The translations under genes were made by a program, and so were the position numbers. Source: Neopestalotiopsis rosae (Eukaryota; Ascomycota; Sordariomycetes; Amphisphaeriales; Sporocadaceae). Taken from it: DNA of 64,000 nucleotides. Positions 31,420 to 41,269 of the stretch are shown here, in pieces. Every line of letters starts with the position of its first letter. The first letter of the stretch is position 1. The DNA lies in NCBI GenBank assembly GCA_023078685.1, contig JALGAS010000001.1, positions 2,046,001-2,110,000 on the forward strand, in the 5' to 3' direction. The notes under the pieces were generated by a model. That model made no database searches. It was not told the DNA's origin and was given only the letters and a program-made list of their open reading frames with translations.

Positions 31420-32015
31420 ACTCATGAATTATATGTCTCTATGACGATATCGTGTATGTTGCCCGCGATGCATCGGCTGCACCGGATACATTAATGAATG
31501 AAAATAGAGATCACAAAGCTACAAGCCAAGTCCGATATTGAGTTCCAAAAGCGTATCAAATGTTGCTATGGTACATAGCTGCGCACTTGTAAGTATGCAG
31601 CCGATGCGAAGCTCGTCCACAACACTTGTAGCATGTATGATCGATCTTTGTGTTGCGGACAGACTCGATCTACTTTGTTTCATAGGAAATGTCGCATGAA
31701 TAGAAGTTCTTCGGTGAATGCTGGAAGTGTTCCGGAGACACGGATCCGGCAGAGATCCGGCACAGATCCGTTCACTGTCCTCGCTTGTGTTATCTTCTCG
31801 TTCACATGGTTATGTCCCGACGGTTCGATACACTAAAGGCAAGAATATTAGGGGAGCTCCACGACTTACCCACAATTCCGGAAAAGAATCCTTGCTGTCT
31901 GTAGCATAGAAGAGTATCCCGCCACAGAAGAGTATTATAACACGAAACAATATCCTAACACAGAAGAGTAACACAACACAGAAGAGTACTAAGGCACAAA
32001 CGAGTATCCAAGCAG
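31420..32015 (+). repeat. Repeat R2, longest copy with minisatellite tail
   Basis: Contains the head block (GACGATATCGTGTATGTTGC, TGCATCGGCTGCAC), a middle block (GAAGTTCTTCGGTGAATGCT, with GATCCGGCA repeated three times near 31743-31770), the body (GTTATGTCCCGACGGTTCG, ACACTAAAGGCAAGAATATT, ACAATTCCGGAAAAGAATCC) and, from about 31905, a tail of imperfect CACAGAAGAGTATCC units. Relative to the copy at 28.0 kb it is complete at both ends. Confidence 0.8.
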
Positions 32016-32673
32016 CTACTATATGAAGGTCCGCCAGGATATGTAGAAGCTAAAGCTATAATCTTTCACCTGTACACGGCATATTTTCACATCGTAATAT
32101 CGACACGAAAGTGGCATTTTGGAGACTGTTATCATCCGCGTCGTTTCCATATTCATTGCAGCGCTTTCTGTAAAATGAGCGGGTTCGATCATCCCAAAGG
32201 GCTGAAGTGAATATCAAGAACGACATAGAATAAATTGTCTCCAAAGTTCCGGTATAGTCTTCCAGAATGATGTATGAAACTCATTTAGGCATACTTTGGG
32301 TTTCCTTACAATATGATCTCAGCCATGGTTTCATCCCAAGTACGTCCATATAAATCGAGTCAAGTTTTAAAGCTGCTTACATCGCAGCTATCGGCATCCT
32401 GCTGACCGATTGGATTCTTGTGACAGATTCCGACAGACAAATATTTCTGCTTCTTTCCAATTCGAAGCCTCACCTCCGTGTCGCCTGGAGGAAATACTCT
32501 TGTACAGTAGTTACGGTTGTAAGTCTCGTAGCCGTCGTTGTAGCACAAATTCCCGAGCTGGTTCGAAAGGTCGGGTGCTGATCAATAGACAGGCTGCTGC
32601 AGACAGACCAAGAAGACTATAGCGTCGCGAATGCGAATATACGACGGAGCTTCGCTGCCAGAAGTATATTCCG
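32016..32673. other. No supported gene
   Basis: Short frames on both strands (about 60-70 aa) without recognisable family. It probably includes the upstream region of the RING gene. Confidence 0.35.
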
Positions 32674-33285
32674 ATGGCTCGGCTGCGAAAAGTTCTTGTG
32701 CTGATTCGGAAGGGAATCCGTTGCAAAAGGAACCGTGCCCACCAACATCAACTTGGTCCACTTACTGAGGAGTTCGACTGCCGCGACGCCAGAGTGACGA
32801 ATGAAGAGCATCATTCCTCGATTATTCCGAGTCAAGATGATGAATGCATCATCTGCCAAAATTCGTTTGGAACACCAAATCATGAAGGAGAAGCGGAAAC
32901 ACAGGTTTTTCTTCACTGCGGCCACAACTTCGGGAGCATTTGCATCCAAACCTGGTTTCAAGAATTGATCAATCGCCCTGATGAGTCCTCCTGGATAGCT
33001 CCGACATGTCCCATATGCCGAGACATAGCAAGACATCCAGTTTGTGGCCACCTCATCTTCGAGAGCCCTTGGATACCACAGTATCAGTGCTTGGCTCAAC
33101 CCAATTCTCCCACCGCAGTTGTTGCTATGGGATTCCTGAACCAGAGATCCAGGAGGCGTCGTTGGTATCATCGAGCAAGAAACTATGAACGTTATCACGA
33201 AAATAACCTATTATTGGCTGCCAATTGGAGAGCTGATTATGTCGGATATTGCACATCTTGTCTTCGTGCAGCAGGTAGCAAGTAG
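32674..33285 (+). CDS. RING-type zinc-finger protein, 203 aa
   Basis: Single exon. The N-terminus is basic (MARLRKVLVLIRKGIRCKRN). The RING runs from C58 and C61 (ECIICQNSF) through C82 and H84 (HCGHNFGSIC), C90, to C112 and C115 (TCPICRD). RING-H2 proteins act as E3 ubiquitin ligases that recruit E2 enzymes. Here the residue that should be the second His or Cys of the CxHxxH block is G87, so one zinc ligand appears to be missing. The Trp in ICIQTWFQEL, which helps E2 contact, is kept. The C-terminus is basic (QRSRRRRWYHRAR) with a final CTSCLRAAGSK. It may be a diverged ligase or a non-catalytic RING. No partner genes adjoin it. Confidence 0.75.
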   Translation: MARLRKVLVLIRKGIRCKRNRAHQHQLGPLTEEFDCRDARVTNEEHHSSIIPSQDDECIICQNSFGTPNHEGEAETQVFLHCGHNFGSICIQTWFQELINRPDESSWIAPTCPICRDIARHPVCGHLIFESPWIPQYQCLAQPNSPTAVVAMGFLNQRSRRRRWYHRARNYERYHENNLLLAANWRADYVGYCTSCLRAAGSK

Positions 33286-33721
33286 ATCAATATCTGACTT
33301 TGTACGTCTCAAGACTCCCTTGAAATAAGCTCAGCGTGTCATGAAATATCTTTGAGGGCATATGAGGCTCAACGCGAAGCATAAGAGTAACCCACTTTAA
33401 TGAGGAAGTGGGTCTTATATCCTTTGTCCGTTGTGTAACAAGCTTAAAGACTATAGACTTAGAGGTCTACACCCGGAGCGCCGGAGCTAAGACCCACAAT
33501 GCACCGGGTCCCGGGGTTTAGGTCCACAACTTAAGTTCTTCATTTACAGGCGAGGTCCACTTTACAGGTACCATAGTGCATTCCTTCTTGCAGTGGGCAG
33601 CTACAAACTTGCAAAGACTGCCATCGCTTGTATAAATGAGAGAGCAACTCGTGAGCTGTGAAGCTTCCGTAGGATTCACAGATATACAGACTCTACCTCT
33701 GCGACCGTTGTAAGTAGTCGA
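33286..33721. other. Intergenic occupied largely by repeat R4
   Basis: The R4 copy at 33420-33610 takes up most of this gap. The remainder is AT-rich. Confidence 0.5.
33420..33610 (+). repeat. Dispersed repeat R4, copy 2
   Basis: Same ordered strings as 24174-24382. This copy has more T and A at positions where copy 1 has C and G (for example AACAAGCTTAAAG against ACCGAGCTTGGAG), consistent with stronger RIP. It lies immediately upstream of the 2EXR gene and may have shaped its promoter. Confidence 0.85.
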
Positions 33722-34411
33722 ATGCTGTGCGACTTGTTAGGCCAAACTTATATGATCAAACATCTAGGAAGAAATCTTCGCTGTCACATTTCCTGCCAAA
33801 GTCAGACTAGAGCTGTCTTTTTACTTATATCTCGATTGTTCCGGATGATGTACCGCCATTTCTTATGTATGCCGCTCGAGTTACAAGAACACGTCTGGCG
33901 ACTTGCTATGCAGGACCCAAGAATGTTATGGCTCGAGGAAATCCGCCGTGGCCAATATATCTGGCGTGCGTTTCCAGAAAAAACACCTGCAATATTGCAA
34001 GTTTGCAACCATTCTAGGGGCTTGGGTATGCGGCATTATCACAGACTTTGCCTCGAATCAGACAGCCAATACATTTATATCAACTACGACCAGGATATTA
34101 TTTTCATACATTTACTGGATATGCAGCTCTGCGAGACACCCCTTATTGGATCCCATTTCACAGTGGGCCTCGATATATTTCGCATACGACACCTAGCAAT
34201 GTCAGCTTTCAACTGGCATTTACTGTTGTTGAGGATCTCGAATCTCCACGAGTTTGCGATGCTCGAGACGTTTACGCTATTTCTCGGAGAAGGCCCGCAC
34301 GAATGTCTCAAAGTCACACAATCCAATCGATACATTATACTTCCATTGCCCAGCATCAATTCAGAAGAGGCGCTTCCGCTTGAGGGTATACGAAGATATA
34401 TTGCGAAGTAG
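33722..34411 (+). CDS. 2EXR-domain protein, 229 aa or shorter
   Basis: The 2EXR domain, abundant in Pezizomycotina and without known function, is visible from MMYRHFLCMPLELQEHVWRLA through a middle region to TPAILQVCNHSRGLGMRHY and then YIYINYDQDIIFIHLLD. These are the two conserved blocks (LP-EL--IW and PA-L-VC-ESR) with the IY-N--DI strand. The C-terminal 100 residues look helical (FRIRHLAMSAFNWHLLLLRI, LHEFAMLETFTLF), as in family members. The frame opens at 33722, but the domain starts near 33845, so the true ATG may be 33752 or 33845. There are no stops or frame breaks. Confidence 0.75.
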   Translation: MLCDLLGQTYMIKHLGRNLRCHISCQSQTRAVFLLISRLFRMMYRHFLCMPLELQEHVWRLAMQDPRMLWLEEIRRGQYIWRAFPEKTPAILQVCNHSRGLGMRHYHRLCLESDSQYIYINYDQDIIFIHLLDMQLCETPLIGSHFTVGLDIFRIRHLAMSAFNWHLLLLRISNLHEFAMLETFTLFLGEGPHECLKVTQSNRYIILPLPSINSEEALPLEGIRRYIAK

Positions 34412-34655
34412 TATCGCAAGACCCGGTCAAAGCGAATCACTGCAAGTTGACAAGTGTATGAGGCAACGCGCTATCTCACGTACGCTCTGCAGCATTCTCG
34501 ACAAAAATCGGACGGCTCAGTACTCGGTGCATGTTACTTCTTCCGTCAACGAAAGTGTCTATTTCCCTGTCTTACGTATGATGCCTTCCAGGCAGGAATA
34601 TGTATTTAGATATAGCGCTGCCGTTCGTACTCCATCACACAACTCGACTTTCATT

Positions 34656-35133
34656 TTAACGTAGTCGCATCGCTTCCAGTCTCTCAAGCACATTTCGCAA
34701 CTTCATGCAGGTCATCTCCAGGCTCTCGAGTGCATCTTTCATCATTTCCAAATTATCTATCACATCAGTGCTTTCTTCGCCAGAGGAAAGGCTTTTGCCA
34801 TCGCCGCTGTCCTCCGAAACGGTCGTCTCCGTGTCATCGGCAACGAAATCTGCGAGGCTTTCGCCATCGTCGGAGCCGTCTGTAGATCTTTCTGACGGGT
34901 CTGATTCGTGTGTATCGTCGCTATACTCTTCGACTCCTCGACGATATGTTAGTAAGGCTCAATCATAACATTTCGAAGAAGTCACCTCTGAACGCACTGT
35001 ATGCCGGAACAGAGTCGGTCCTCGTAAAGTGCAATGGATCGATACCAGGCATCGTGTCAATGCTCAGGAACGTCTTGCCTGTATGATTGAAGAGAGGCAG
35101 TGGTATGTGAAGATAACTCCGGATCAAAGACAT
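34656..35133 (-). CDS. Acidic coiled-coil protein, two exons, 142 aa
   Basis: This gene is easily missed because neither exon is a long ATG-to-stop frame. Exon 1 (34986-35133) starts MSLIRSYLHIPLPLFNHTGK and ends AYSAFRG. A 49-nt intron (GTGACT...GTCGAG, branch TTACTAAC) follows. Exon 2 (34656-34936) continues VEEYSDDTHESDPSERS, then a long Asp/Glu/Ser-rich stretch, then a heptad pattern VIDNLEMMKDALESLEM, MKLRNVLERLEAMRLR and stop. Lengths 148 plus 281 keep frame. No family is recognised. The acidic linker with a terminal coiled coil suggests a small oligomerising partner protein. It faces the 2EXR gene tail to tail. Confidence 0.6.
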
Positions 35134-35367
35134 CTAGCATTTATGTACATAACGCTACAGCGACCTATTTGAACTCCGGATTGAAACATCCTGATTCAGC
35201 TCTATATACTTAATACATAAAACCAGCACAATACATTCATCCAGTTTTAGATCGCTCCACTTCTCTATTTTCGGATTTTCGCAAGTTGTGTCCTTCTAGA
35301 AGTGAATCTACTTGGACCCTTGTGGTATTAATAGCGCCCAGGTCAAACCTCATACACTGTCCTGCTC
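35134..35367. promoter_or_regulatory. Divergent intergenic region
   Basis: About 230 bp separate the minus-strand acidic gene (start 35133) from the plus-strand TB2/DP1 gene (start 35368), so this stretch must hold both promoters. It includes a short repeat fragment shared with 24.8 kb (35170-35215). Confidence 0.45.
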
Positions 35368-35835
35368 ATGCCGTATACAAGATATCTTTGCCGTACATTA
35401 CCTAGCACCATGTTCGGAGCTCTGCTGAATGGAATCAGCTCGATACTCTGTCTTTCTTATCCCCTTATCTCCACGTTCAGGGCGCTCAAAACGTCCAATC
35501 CTACACAACTCAAAGAATGTCTCATGTACTGGTCGGTCCTGTCGACTATTTTGTCCCTTGAATCGCTCTTCAAATCGATACTGAACCTCATTCCTTTGTA
35601 TGGTATGCTGCGCGCTGCTCTTATGATCTCATTGCTCCTCGCCGGAGTACCGGGCGACAAGCATTTATTCGAAATGGGTTTGCAGCCATGGGTCAAGATT
35701 CAAGAAGGCAACAACGACACCATTACTCGCCTGCTTGGCTTGGGTATCAGAACCCTTAGTTCGGTCCTCTCGAAGCGGCTTCCTACAATTTCAGCAGCCG
35801 CGTGGTCGTCTGGGCCGGGAAAGAAGGCGCAGTAA
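35368..35835 (+). CDS. TB2/DP1/HVA22 family membrane-shaping protein, 155 aa
   Basis: The REEP/Yop1/HVA22 family inserts hairpin helices into the ER membrane to curve tubules. Signs here are SSILCLSYPLISTFRALKTS (the family's YP-Y-SFKAIES position), LKECLMYWSVLSTILSLESLF (TYW-VY--F---E) and NLIPLYGMLRAALMISLLLAG (W-P-YY--K---L-WL). The length suits a minimal family member. MFGALLNGISS at codon 15 may be the true start. The C-terminal part (TITRLLGLGIRTLSSVLSKR) could be an amphipathic helix. Sequence is more diverged than Yop1 orthologues, so this is probably a paralogue rather than the housekeeping gene. Confidence 0.8.
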   Translation: MPYTRYLCRTLPSTMFGALLNGISSILCLSYPLISTFRALKTSNPTQLKECLMYWSVLSTILSLESLFKSILNLIPLYGMLRAALMISLLLAGVPGDKHLFEMGLQPWVKIQEGNNDTITRLLGLGIRTLSSVLSKRLPTISAAAWSSGPGKKAQ

Positions 35836-36483
35836 GGCACAATAGCCAGGTGTCAACCCAGGATCGTCATGCTTAGGTATCGGGCATTCCAAAATACCCA
35901 AGTCGCGGTAACGGCAAGTTCACGTCAGTCTACGGCACGCTGCAACGGACATTGTCATGTGTAGTGATGTTGACATGGGTAATACTTGTCCGGAGTCAGC
36001 CGGAGGTCTTTGAGGAGGTCATTATGAAAGATCAAGAAGTCTTAGTCTCAAGCAAGCGATTTGAAGGCACATGAATCATGGATCTAAATATCATGGCTTT
36101 GTTTTTTGGAATTGCAATCGATGACTTCGACGTAGCAAGCTGCCCTCAGGAGTCATAATCTTCTGAATATGCATTGTAGAATGATACGCATGGTTGTGAT
36201 TGATCACAGATATCACCTTGCTACCTTTTCCACAGGGCTCCTATCATAGCAGCGTCGTTTCACATCTAGCTTCCAAAAGATTTCGCCTTCGAGTGAATGC
36301 GAACGTGAAAGATGGGGTAGTCACACAAGCAGGCAAGAATGAGAAAACGGGGAGAAAGAATGAAAGAAGCACATCTTTTTCTTCTTGTTTGATCGAATTT
36401 CTAGTCGTTCCAAGGATCCCAAAGTTCATTGACCACCCACTTCATTCAAGCTGTCCTGCTGTAAAGTCTTAGAATATGGTCCC
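35836..36483. other. Intergenic, no supported gene
   Basis: Frames of 60-90 aa on both strands at 36200-36470 overlap each other and have no resemblance to known families. Confidence 0.45.
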
Positions 36484-36975
36484 TCACACCTGCTCTATCT
36501 CGTCGAAAGGATACTCTTCGACATCAGCTACCAACTCATCTTCCGCCTTCCGCTTCAACCTCTTTCTCATGCTGCATTGGTCTCCATATATCCCTCTCAT
36601 AGCTTCCAGGTCTGTATGGACGTGCGTCACAGAAAGACTTGTTGGACCAGGCGCGTAGTTGGGGCCGCTATGACAAGGTGCCGATGTCTGGAAATGCGCT
36701 CCAAAGCTCCCGGGCATCGGCGTCTGTGACCCGCTGAGCATGGCATTTAGACGCTCGATCTCAAGTCCCTGACGTATTTCAGACTCGCGCAGGTCTTCGA
36801 CTTCTTTGATTAGGCGTTCTTTGTCGTGTTGAAGTTGTTGGTTCTCTTGCTGCAGACCACTTATATATGTCTGCAATTGGTGCAAGGAGCTAGCAAGCTC
36901 TTGAAGAGCGCTGTAGAAAACTGTGACGGGAAGCATAAGAAGAGGAGCGGGAGGCGCACGGGTATGATCCGCCAT
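36484..36975 (-). CDS. Coiled-coil protein with basic tail, 163 aa
   Basis: Single exon starting MADHTRAPPAPLLMLPVTV. A long heptad-repeat coiled coil spans about residues 25-80 (ALQELASSLHQLQTYISGLQ, QENQQLQHDKERLIKEVEDL, EIRQGLEIERLNAML). A Pro/Ser/Gly-rich linker follows, then MRKRLKRKAEDELVADVEEY, a bipartite-like nuclear signal, and an acidic end. No basic region precedes the coil, so it is not a bZIP. The ATG is preceded by non-coding sequence with stops. Confidence 0.65.
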   Translation of the reverse strand: MADHTRAPPAPLLMLPVTVFYSALQELASSLHQLQTYISGLQQENQQLQHDKERLIKEVEDLRESEIRQGLEIERLNAMLSGSQTPMPGSFGAHFQTSAPCHSGPNYAPGPTSLSVTHVHTDLEAMRGIYGDQCSMRKRLKRKAEDELVADVEEYPFDEIEQV

Positions 36976-37709
36976 GGTTGACTCAAAATTTGTTCCCGCA
37001 AGTTCGAATAGAAACCTTTTACTTTACTGTATCAATGTCAAGATATAGAGTGGAACGGTCCATGAATTTATCTCTATTGCGAGATTTTGTTCTGGGCGTT
37101 ACATACTGTACTTTGTAGTCTCGCAGTGTTGTGGACCAACCGAGACCCAAGTCCAGCTCCGATGATCCATTGTCGAAATTGGATGAAAGCGATTTTCTGA
37201 CCCTTCCACACAATACAGTAGTAAGGATCGATATCGTGATACAGTAAAAGGCGAAATGGGTGTCGCATGTTTGTTCATTTAAGAACTATAGCGGGAGCCA
37301 ATTTTGGAATCTGGGGCTGACAATCCGAAAATGGCTCGTACCTAGTTGTACCGGTACTTGACTTTGATGACAATAACAAGCAAGAGCCAGAACTGGCTTA
37401 CCTAATTGCTTACATTATTGCCACCAACTAGTGCACTTTGGATCTAAACATGAATTTTCAAGAATGCTGGTGGTTGAGAACCCTCAGCTACTCTACAGTA
37501 TTAGACCTGGCTGGATTATAGAACGTATCGAGTACTGCACTGCAGTACATTCCATTCACACTGCGTATCATTGACAACCATGGCAGCTCAATTTTAGAAC
37601 ATGGGCAGGCGATACTGTATAACAAGCAATTGAAGAGATGTAATCATTTAGTTTGCACAATTTTTGAGCAGCGGCTTCTCGCCCCTGAAAGTCTGGCCTT
37701 GTTAAAGTA
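36976..37709. other. Intergenic, AT-rich, no gene
   Basis: No frame above 64 aa. Several TA-rich stretches, but no clear match to the repeats elsewhere. Confidence 0.5.
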
Positions 37710-40664
37710 CTACCTCTTGAACCTCTGAAGTATCGCTTTGATTGCATCCCAGCGCCTTTGTCGAGAAGCTGTGGGTATTTCTATGCCATCATCCTCTTCC
37801 AATGCTGACGGATTTCCGATGGACGAGTTGGCGCCGAATGATTCAGTAGATGACGACGACGACGACGACGACGACGTACTTAAGCTCATAAAAAATTCTC
37901 GCCATGAGCGGACCTTAGGATGCGACGACCCATACAATACTTCTAAGCCGGCAAGAGCCTGCGTGCAAAATTGTCTGGCTTGAATTGACTTGCTCTGAGC
38001 CTTAAAAAGGAGTCCTAAGTTCCATGTGGTATTTATTACTGGTTCATATGTCGTCAGAATTTCAGGACCTACTGCCTTCTCGTACCCTTGGAGCGCCCGC
38101 AAGTACATCTCCTCGGCCTGTTGCATCTTGCCTTGGGCGACGTAAAGGAGACCTAGGTTGTTGACCGTATCCAGTGTCGACGTGTGATCCGGTCCCCACG
38201 CCTTCTCGTACCCTTCGAGCGCCCGCATATACATCCCTTCGGCCTCTTGCAGCTTGCCTTGGTCGGCGTAAAGGAGACCTAGGTTGTGGACCGTGTCCAG
38301 TGTCGACGTGTGATCCGGTCCCCACGCCTTCTCGTACCCTTCGAGCGCCCGCATATACATCTCCCCGGCCTCTTGCAGCTTGCCTTGGTCGGCGTAAAGG
38401 ATACCTAGGTTGTTCAGTGTGTCCAGTGTCCACGTGTGATCCGGTCCCCACGCCTTCTCGTACCCTTCGAGCGCCCGCATATACATCTCCTCGGCCTTTT
38501 GCAGCTTGCCTTGGGCTGTGTAAAGGAGACCTAGGTTATAAAATGCCCAGCTGAGGTTTTCATCGTCCCTGTCGGCAATAGCGCAACAATTGATTGCATG
38601 TGACAAAAGTCTCCTTTGGAGCACCCAAAACTTATTGTCATTCTGTGAGGGAACGCGTGAAGCTACGCATTTCAAAGCCAGTCGACCTAACTCGTAGTCT
38701 CGACCTTGATTTAAGACGTGAGCGGACCAGCTGTGTAGGCAGCTGTGAATGCTATATCCGCTCGACTCCGAATGGTCTGAAATCACAGAGTGGGGTTCCA
38801 CAAATCCATAGCTATGCAAAATACCCATTGCACCAATGAAAGTGAGTTCATCGGTCAGTTCTTGCATCCATGCTGGACAGTCGTCATCAGCGGACTGGAA
38901 AAGTTCGAACCACATATCTTCGTTATCGAAGTATGCCCACCAACGAAGTAAATGAGCTGCGAGAGGGTTTTGTGCTTGGACGTGCTCATAGGAGATCTGC
39001 CACGTAGAGCTGATTGTGCGGTCCTGGTATGAACCCAAGTTAGGAGTGTCTGCATGGATCCTTGTCCACGATTTCTCATAATGTCGAAGGTAATCGGCCA
39101 AGCTGATCGGTACATGTCTAAGGTACGCTCCGGCCGTAGTAAGGGCTAGAGGCAGCCCGTCAAGCTTTTCAACAAGCCTCCTCGCATCCGTGTCTGGACG
39201 AAATATTAGCGAGATCCGGCATATTTGAGAGCCTTTTACCTGTTTCTAGGATAACCCGGCCTGACGTTGCTGACAAAATCTTAAGGCTGTCATCCATGGC
39301 TGTGAGCTTTTTTATCCGAATGCGATGGCCTATGTCAACTTGTGATAATCGTGTGGTAATGATCATCGAGCCTTGGTATGCCGTGGGGAAAAATCGTTGA
39401 ATATCGATGCCTGTGATGTTCGTGGAATTTGACAACTTCGGGTTATCATAGTTGTCGTATACAGCCAGCCATCTGGTGTTGTCTGGCAGGCTCCACCATG
39501 CCTTGACCGCTTCGACAACCTCACTGTCGTTTCGCTCCAAATCTAGAGCGCTGAGATGACTGGCATGGGGCTGCTGCTGCAAAATCTGCCTTGCGACTTT
39601 GGTAAAGCTCTGTTGTATAGATGTCTCGTCCTTGATGTTGATCCAGAAGACAGCAGAATACTCATTTCGGTACTGCTTCAAATATGCAACCGCAAGCTGT
39701 GTTTTACCGATACCGCCTAGACCGTGAAGAGAAACGATGCGACGACTTCCATCAGAGCTGAGTGCTCTGCGCATCTCCGTTAATTCTTCCTGTCTGGCAA
39801 CAAAATGTTGTGTCTCGGAGACTTCGGATAGACTGAACGAGATAGAAAAGTCATTCGCATGTTTCCCTGGTCTTATTAGCTCTGCAGGTCTGCTCGTCAT
39901 ATCCGTGATTTCTTTTTACCTTTCACAGCTTTCTGTATCTCTTCGCGTAGTCGCAGCTGAGCTTTCTCTCGGCCTTCGCCGTAGATCATGGGCATATGAA
40001 CGTCAAACATCCCCAGAAGCGAGTATGCCATATCCTCTTCGTGTGTTGTTTGACGACTGCCAACCCATGCCTCTCGTTCTGACACGGTGAAGTCGGATAA
40101 TGGCATACCGCGAAGAGCGTTTGCGGGGATGTTTGTGATGTTGCAAATCATAGGCTCCAATGACCGCTTATCGCCGAGCCAGACTCCTTCTTTCGAGTAG
40201 AACTCTACCGCTTTGGGGGCGATGAGCTCTTGTAATGTCCACCCACGAGTAAACCACCTGCTGTCTCGGAGGGCTCTCTCTAATGCCGGCGTTTCGTGGG
40301 GTAACGCGGATGCATCGGCATTGGAGACATCAGATAGGTAGACATAGCATCGTGTCGCATCACGGTACCAACGAAACATGCTGTTGATCGCCGTCTGAAG
40401 CACGATGCCATCAGATTTGTCGATGCAGCAGGTATCGACCCAGAAGTATTGCAACCCGTCTCGTTTCGCTTGCTCGGCGCAGAACTTGATCTTCTCAAAA
40501 CCAAGCTTGTGCTGCCATTCGTCCGGTGGCTTTGACAGGTCTGGAAGTAGCACTTCTTTTGCTCCCCATGTATGAGATAGGATCGCGTAAGGAGGGATAT
40601 CCTTGGAAGGGAGGTCGGCCGTGAGGCCATATTGACCATTGCTGCCTAGTCGTAACAGCCGCAT
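37710..40664 (-). CDS. HET / NB-ARC / TPR fungal NLR (STAND) protein, three exons, 951 aa
   Basis: Exons 39920-40664, 39240-39866 and 37710-39193 join across introns of 53 and 46 nt. The lengths total 952 codons with no stop. Domain order: HET (residues 1-200; DIPPYAILSHTWGA, YFWVDTCCIDKS, MFRWYRDATRCYVYLSDVS, WFTRGWTLQELIAP); NB-ARC (about 265-560; P-loop GLGGIGKT at 297-304, Walker-B-like RWLAVYDNYDN, SMIITTR, then LDGLPLALTTAGAYLR); and TPR of kinesin-light-chain type (about 663-830). NLRs of this design sense a cue through the repeats, oligomerise through NB-ARC and use HET to kill the cell, as in HET-D/HET-E vegetative incompatibility. The TPR units are nearly identical at DNA level. A Ser run (SLSTSSSSSSSSSTESF) and a basic end (RQRRWDAIKAILQRFKR) follow. 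All key residues are present, so it looks functional. Confidence 0.93.
38074..38577 (-). repeat. Four near-identical 126-bp TPR-coding units in the NLR
   Basis: The anchor GCCTTCTCGTACCC starts at 38074, 38200, 38326 and 38452, exactly 126 bp apart, and each unit encodes one 42-residue TPR. Units 2 and 3 differ at about 9 of 126 positions. Protein differences cluster at a few sites: TWTLDTLNN, TSTLDTVHN and TSTLDTVNN; QEAGEMY and QEAEGMY; LYADQ and LYVAQ. Such arrays in fungal NLRs change unit number and content by recombination. Confidence 0.95.
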
Positions 40665-41269
40665 CGTCGCATCGTGTCAAGCCGGTCGCGGAGAATGTCG
40701 AAGCTAATGGGGAAGAAACGCCATCGTGTGCAGTAATGCGAATTGTGTGTAGTGGCCATCTCGTTCGCTTCCGCTTTGAAAGACGTCAAACGAATGGCAC
40801 AGCATGAGGCTGTGTGGATGAGGGGTAAGCAGCGCTGGGCTCAGCCGCATTCGAGGATCGGAATACGCTTCCACGTGACTGTCATCCCTGGAATTATTTT
40901 AGAATAACGGGATTCCGGAGGACTTTGCATCGCGCCTTGACCAAATGATTGTTGCAATGGGAAAGAGTGTCTCGACGTCTGGTGGGTTTTTGTGAAAATG
41001 CTGTTGTTCTCTCATTCCACGCATCGGTCCCATGGGATCCTTAGTGGGTCTACCGAGTTGCTTGGGTGGGCCACACAAGGACAAAGGGCAAAGAACAAAG
41101 AACAATGAACAATGAACAAACAGCAAACAGCAAACAATTACTCGACTCCGCCCGCCGAAATGGCCCTTTCATTGTTAGCTACGTCTAACATCACAATGGA
41201 TTCCTTTTTTTCTCAACTCTGCTATGTGTTGCCTGTCCGCAGGTTCATCATCGGTATTCGTAGACGAAG
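40665..41269. other. Intergenic between the NLR and the transposase
   Basis: Contains the NLR upstream region (40665 onward) and, at 41085-41140, an imperfect array of short ACAAAGA / ACAATGA / ACAGCAA units. No gene is seen. Confidence 0.45.

Noticed and set aside
32617..33198. 193-aa minus-strand frame opposite the RING gene
   Set aside because: Antisense to a gene with clear zinc-ligand spacing; no family resemblance of its own.
38062..38554. Open frames on both strands with repeated PVSTCDPVPTPSRTL and DTGH-type units
   Set aside because: They are shadows of the four TPR units in other frames; the TPR frame has the family match and the correct splices.
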